Made by a program: the position numbers and the translations under genes. 64,000 bases of DNA from Megamonas funiformis (GTDB lineage: Bacteria > Bacillota > Negativicutes > Selenomonadales > Selenomonadaceae), in NCBI RefSeq assembly GCF_010669225.1, contig NZ_CP048627.1, positions 1,563,292 through 1,627,291 of the forward strand, read 5' to 3'. The notes below the pieces were generated by a model. The model saw only the letters and a list, made by a program, of their open reading frames with translations. It did not search any database and had not been told where the DNA came from. This document shows positions 61,772-64,000 of this stretch, piece by piece. Position 1 is the stretch's first letter; each line of letters opens with the position of its first letter.

Positions 61772-61794
61772 ATTTTCACCTCTTTATTTTTCAA

Positions 61795-62019
61795 TCAACT
61801 TTTTATACAAATTTTATTTACATCTTTGCCAATTTTACTTATACAACTACATTTAGGACATTTTATTTCTACATATTTAACATTTCCATAAAAAAGCAAT
61901 CTATTACATCGCTTACATCTATGTTCTGGTAATTTAGTTAACGTTTTTTTTTCGTCTTTTTTTTCATCATCTATAATAATATTTTCGATTTCTTCTTGTT
62001 TTAATATAACTTCTTGCAT
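61795..62019 (-). CDS. Com-like zinc-ribbon protein
   Basis: 74 aa from the ATG at 62019; a TTG at 62046 that overlaps tonB is possible and would give 83 aa. The C-terminal CKRCNRLLFYGNVKYVEIKC followed by PKCSCIS resembles Mu Com-type zinc ribbons that bind nucleic acid. The N-terminus is acidic. A small regulator between tonB and the binding-protein gene is unexpected. Confidence 0.55.
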   Translation of the reverse strand: MQEVILKQEEIENIIIDDEKKDEKKTLTKLPEHRCKRCNRLLFYGNVKYVEIKCPKCSCISKIGKDVNKICIKS

Positions 62020-62042
62020 CAAAAACAGCTCTTTTCTCAATA

Positions 62043-62873
62043 TCAATTCAAATAAAAATTAACAGGAACATTCATACTAATACTTTCACCTAAACCATGA
62101 CTAAATGGACATGCACTATATACTGCATTTAAAGCAGCCTTATCTAAATTCCCATTAACGCTAGAAACTACACCTGCACTGATTAAATTTCCATTTGCAT
62201 CAATAGTTACATTAATAATTACTGTGCCTTGCTGATTTAATCTAACAGCTGCATACGGATAAGATTTATGATTTTCCACAGCTTGAGCAAATCTACTTGC
62301 TACACTATATCTATCTTCTGTAACATTTGCTCCGCCACTAGCTCTTCCATTATTGCCACCAGCCATGCCTTCTGCTGTGCCACCACTTCCACTGCCACTG
62401 TTTTTATTTTCGCTACCAGAAAAATTCTCACCATCTCCCTGACCAATACCGTCACTGATTACTTGCGTATCATCTTCTGATATTGTATTTGTTATATTAT
62501 TGGAAGCTGGTAAAATTCCATCTTCTGCACTAATTTCATCTTTTTCAATCTGCTTATTTTCTACATTATTTATTTGTTTTATATCTTTATTTTGATTTAC
62601 TTCATTATTTTTATTCCTGATATTTTGATTATCATTATCACTATTATGCTTAAAAATATTTTCTATATCTCTACTAAATGAATTGAATGATGATTTTTCT
62701 TGAACTTTTGCTATCTGTTCTGGTGTGTCCGCTAGATTGACTGTAATCAATTCTTCTTTTGGTCTTTGTATCTCCTGATGAAAGCCTGCTACCACAGCAC
62801 CAATAGTTATGACTACTATAAAATGAAAAACAAATGATATTGAAAAAGATTTTTTCCAAATATGCTTTTTCAT
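62043..62873 (-). CDS. tonB: TonB energy-transducing protein
   Basis: 276 aa. One N-terminal helix (about 12-32), a long Asn/Lys/Asp-rich periplasmic spacer and a Gly/Ser run (about 145-180) in place of the common Pro-rich part, then the TonB C-terminal domain: SYPYAAVRLNQQGTVIINVT, DKAALNAVYSACPF. Carries proton-motive energy to the receptors. Follows exbD. Confidence 0.9.
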   Translation of the reverse strand: MKKHIWKKSFSISFVFHFIVVITIGAVVAGFHQEIQRPKEELITVNLADTPEQIAKVQEKSSFNSFSRDIENIFKHNSDNDNQNIRNKNNEVNQNKDIKQINNVENKQIEKDEISAEDGILPASNNITNTISEDDTQVISDGIGQGDGENFSGSENKNSGSGSGGTAEGMAGGNNGRASGGANVTEDRYSVASRFAQAVENHKSYPYAAVRLNQQGTVIINVTIDANGNLISAGVVSSVNGNLDKAALNAVYSACPFSHGLGESISMNVPVNFYLN

Positions 62874-62876
62874 TGA

Positions 62877-63278
62877 TTATTTCTCCTGAGTAGCTATGGA
62901 TAATTTGGTTACACCTGCACTCTTGATTTCATCCATCACTTTGATTACTTTTCCATGTTCTACATTCTCATCAGCTCTTAAAATCACAGGAGTATCTGCT
63001 TTATCAGCTAATTGTTCCACTCGTGGTTTTATTTCTTCAATGCCCACCACAGTATCACCTATACTGATTGTGCCATCTTTCATTAGTGTAATAGCCACTG
63101 GCTTTGGTGCTTCTTGATGACTAGAAGATGCTACTGGCAAATTCACAGGCATAGATTTTTGATAAACCATTTGCAAAGTGCTAAATAAGAAAAACACCAT
63201 CAAGAAAAATATAATATCTATCATCGGTATAATCATCAATCGTGGTGGTCTTGCCACGCGATTACTACGTATATTCAT
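62877..63278 (-). CDS. exbD: ExbD/TolR proton-channel protein
   Basis: 133 aa. PRLMIIPMIDIIFFLMVFFL at 13-32 with the conserved membrane Asp, and the periplasmic ExbD domain ending in DEIKSAGVTKLSIATQ. Partner of ExbB and TonB. 2 bp from exbB. Confidence 0.95.
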   Translation of the reverse strand: MNIRSNRVARPPRLMIIPMIDIIFFLMVFFLFSTLQMVYQKSMPVNLPVASSSHQEAPKPVAITLMKDGTISIGDTVVGIEEIKPRVEQLADKADTPVILRADENVEHGKVIKVMDEIKSAGVTKLSIATQEK

Positions 63279-63280
63279 TA

Positions 63281-63895
63281 TTATTTACCTCTTGCCTTAC
63301 TAATCACTACAGTACAAACATTTTCTACATCAGTTAAAACACTATCTAAGCGATTACTAAAATAGCTATGCACAATCAAGGCTAGCACGGCTACACAAAG
63401 ACCAGTAGCTGTCGCAATTAACGCCTCACCTACACCACCAGTGATTAATGCAGGATTATCACCAGCAACATCTAATACTTTAAAAGAACTAATCATCCCC
63501 ACCACTGTACCTAATAAACCTAACAGTGGAGCCATTGTAACAATAGTATCTAAATAATTTAAATTTCGTTTTAACCCATTTGCTCTAACAGAAATATATT
63601 CCTCAAAACTTTCCTTCATTGACATTGGACACTCACGATATTTTAAACCTATCGCCAATACATCACTGACAAAGCAACGATTATTAGCACATACTTTTTC
63701 TGTTTCTTGCCAATTACGCTCTTTAGCTAAAGCTAAAATTTGTTGAGCCATATCTTTATTATCGCCACAAGTCCTCTTATAATAGATAAAACGCTCAATA
63801 CCAATAGCAACAACTAAAATAGAACAAGCTAAAAGTGGATACATCACCCAACCACCATGATGAAATAATTCTAATGCACTAATAATAAAATCCAA
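63281..63895 (-). CDS. exbB: ExbB/TolQ/MotA-family proton-channel protein
   Basis: 204 aa if started at the TTG at 63895, which has AGAAAGGTG upstream; an ATG at 63949 would add 18 residues but lacks a good ribosome site. Three membrane helices, with TMAPLLGLLGTVVGMISSFK and GVGEALIATATGLCVAVLAL as the ExbB signature. First gene seen of the iron cluster operon. Confidence 0.93.
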   Translation of the reverse strand: MDFIISALELFHHGGWVMYPLLACSILVVAIGIERFIYYKRTCGDNKDMAQQILALAKERNWQETEKVCANNRCFVSDVLAIGLKYRECPMSMKESFEEYISVRANGLKRNLNYLDTIVTMAPLLGLLGTVVGMISSFKVLDVAGDNPALITGGVGEALIATATGLCVAVLALIVHSYFSNRLDSVLTDVENVCTVVISKARGK

Positions 63896-64000
63896 TTTAA
63901 ACGCACCTTTCTCTAAATAATAATCTTCATTAAAAAGATAAAACTCCATAGAATAAATCCAAAATAAAATTTTCCTATGCTCTACATAAAAATAAATACA
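63896..64000. other. Window edge upstream of exbB
   Basis: About 100 bp that may hold the exbB promoter. No Fur box or clear promoter is visible in this short stretch. Confidence 0.3.

Noticed and set aside
1-64000. tRNA or rRNA genes
   Set aside because: I found no tRNA-like cloverleaf or conserved rRNA stretch by reading, including at the junction near 50 kb.

Overview
The window is very AT-rich and comes from a diderm Firmicute (class Negativicutes). A gut Selenomonadales genus such as Megamonas is my guess. The basis is low GC, strong Gram-positive-type ribosome sites, and an outer-membrane energy system (TonB receptors, TonB, ExbB, ExbD) sitting beside a VirB/Trb-type secretion system with VirB9 and VirB10 core proteins. 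Genus assignment is inference.

Positions 1 to about 49.7 kb look like part of a large integrative/conjugative element or integrated plasmid. No integrase or replication gene is inside the window, and the left end of the element is off the window. The layout is as follows. (a) 0.1-19.3 kb is a long plus-strand transfer operon: a pilin-like protein and a prepilin peptidase, a small HTH protein, then VirB8, B9, B10, VirD4, VirB11, B2, B3, a VirB4 N-terminal paralogue, VirB4, a helical-repeat protein, VirB1, a small membrane protein, VirB5, VirB6 and another membrane protein. (b) 19.3-20.5 kb holds three tandem type I toxin-antitoxin modules, each a 25-26 aa membrane toxin with a convergent antisense RNA. 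(c) 20.5-23.5 kb is a minus-strand island with a Fic enzyme, a DpnD/PcfM-like protein and a HipA-like kinase. (d) 23.8-31.3 kb is a second transfer operon: an M23/transglycosylase membrane fusion, two ArdC-like proteins, a second helical-repeat protein, a PilT-like ATPase and a zinc protein. (e) 31.4-36.3 kb is a type IIG restriction-modification module behind an operator-filled promoter. (f) 36.3-43.7 kb is the processing region: relaxase, probable oriT, iteron-like repeats, relaxosome-like accessory genes and topoisomerase III. (g) 43.8-49.6 kb is a minus-strand leading region: SSB, Rpn nuclease, ArdA, PcfJ, a second SSB and small proteins.

The element is tied together by repeated control DNA. 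A 19-bp palindrome (TGTGTTCGATTCGAACACA) occurs at eight sites, before both transfer operons, before all three antitoxin RNAs, and around the HipA-like gene. About 250 bp of operator-promoter DNA is duplicated before both transfer operons. A family of promoter-plus-terminator leaders (likely attenuators) precedes the minus-strand genes for PcfM-like protein, SSB, ArdA and the 49.6-kb gene. These suggest that transfer, addiction and establishment genes share control.

From about 50.3 kb the DNA reads as chromosomal: a minus-strand iron/heme cluster running ExbB, ExbD, TonB, a zinc-ribbon protein, a binding protein, permease and ATPase, a second ABC exporter, a flavodoxin, a HutW-like radical SAM enzyme, two Fur-boxed TonB receptors and a ChaN-like lipoprotein. 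Together they would import heme and open its ring without oxygen. The junction (49.6-50.3 kb) carries a three-repeat CRISPR-like remnant and a small-RNA candidate, and no gene.
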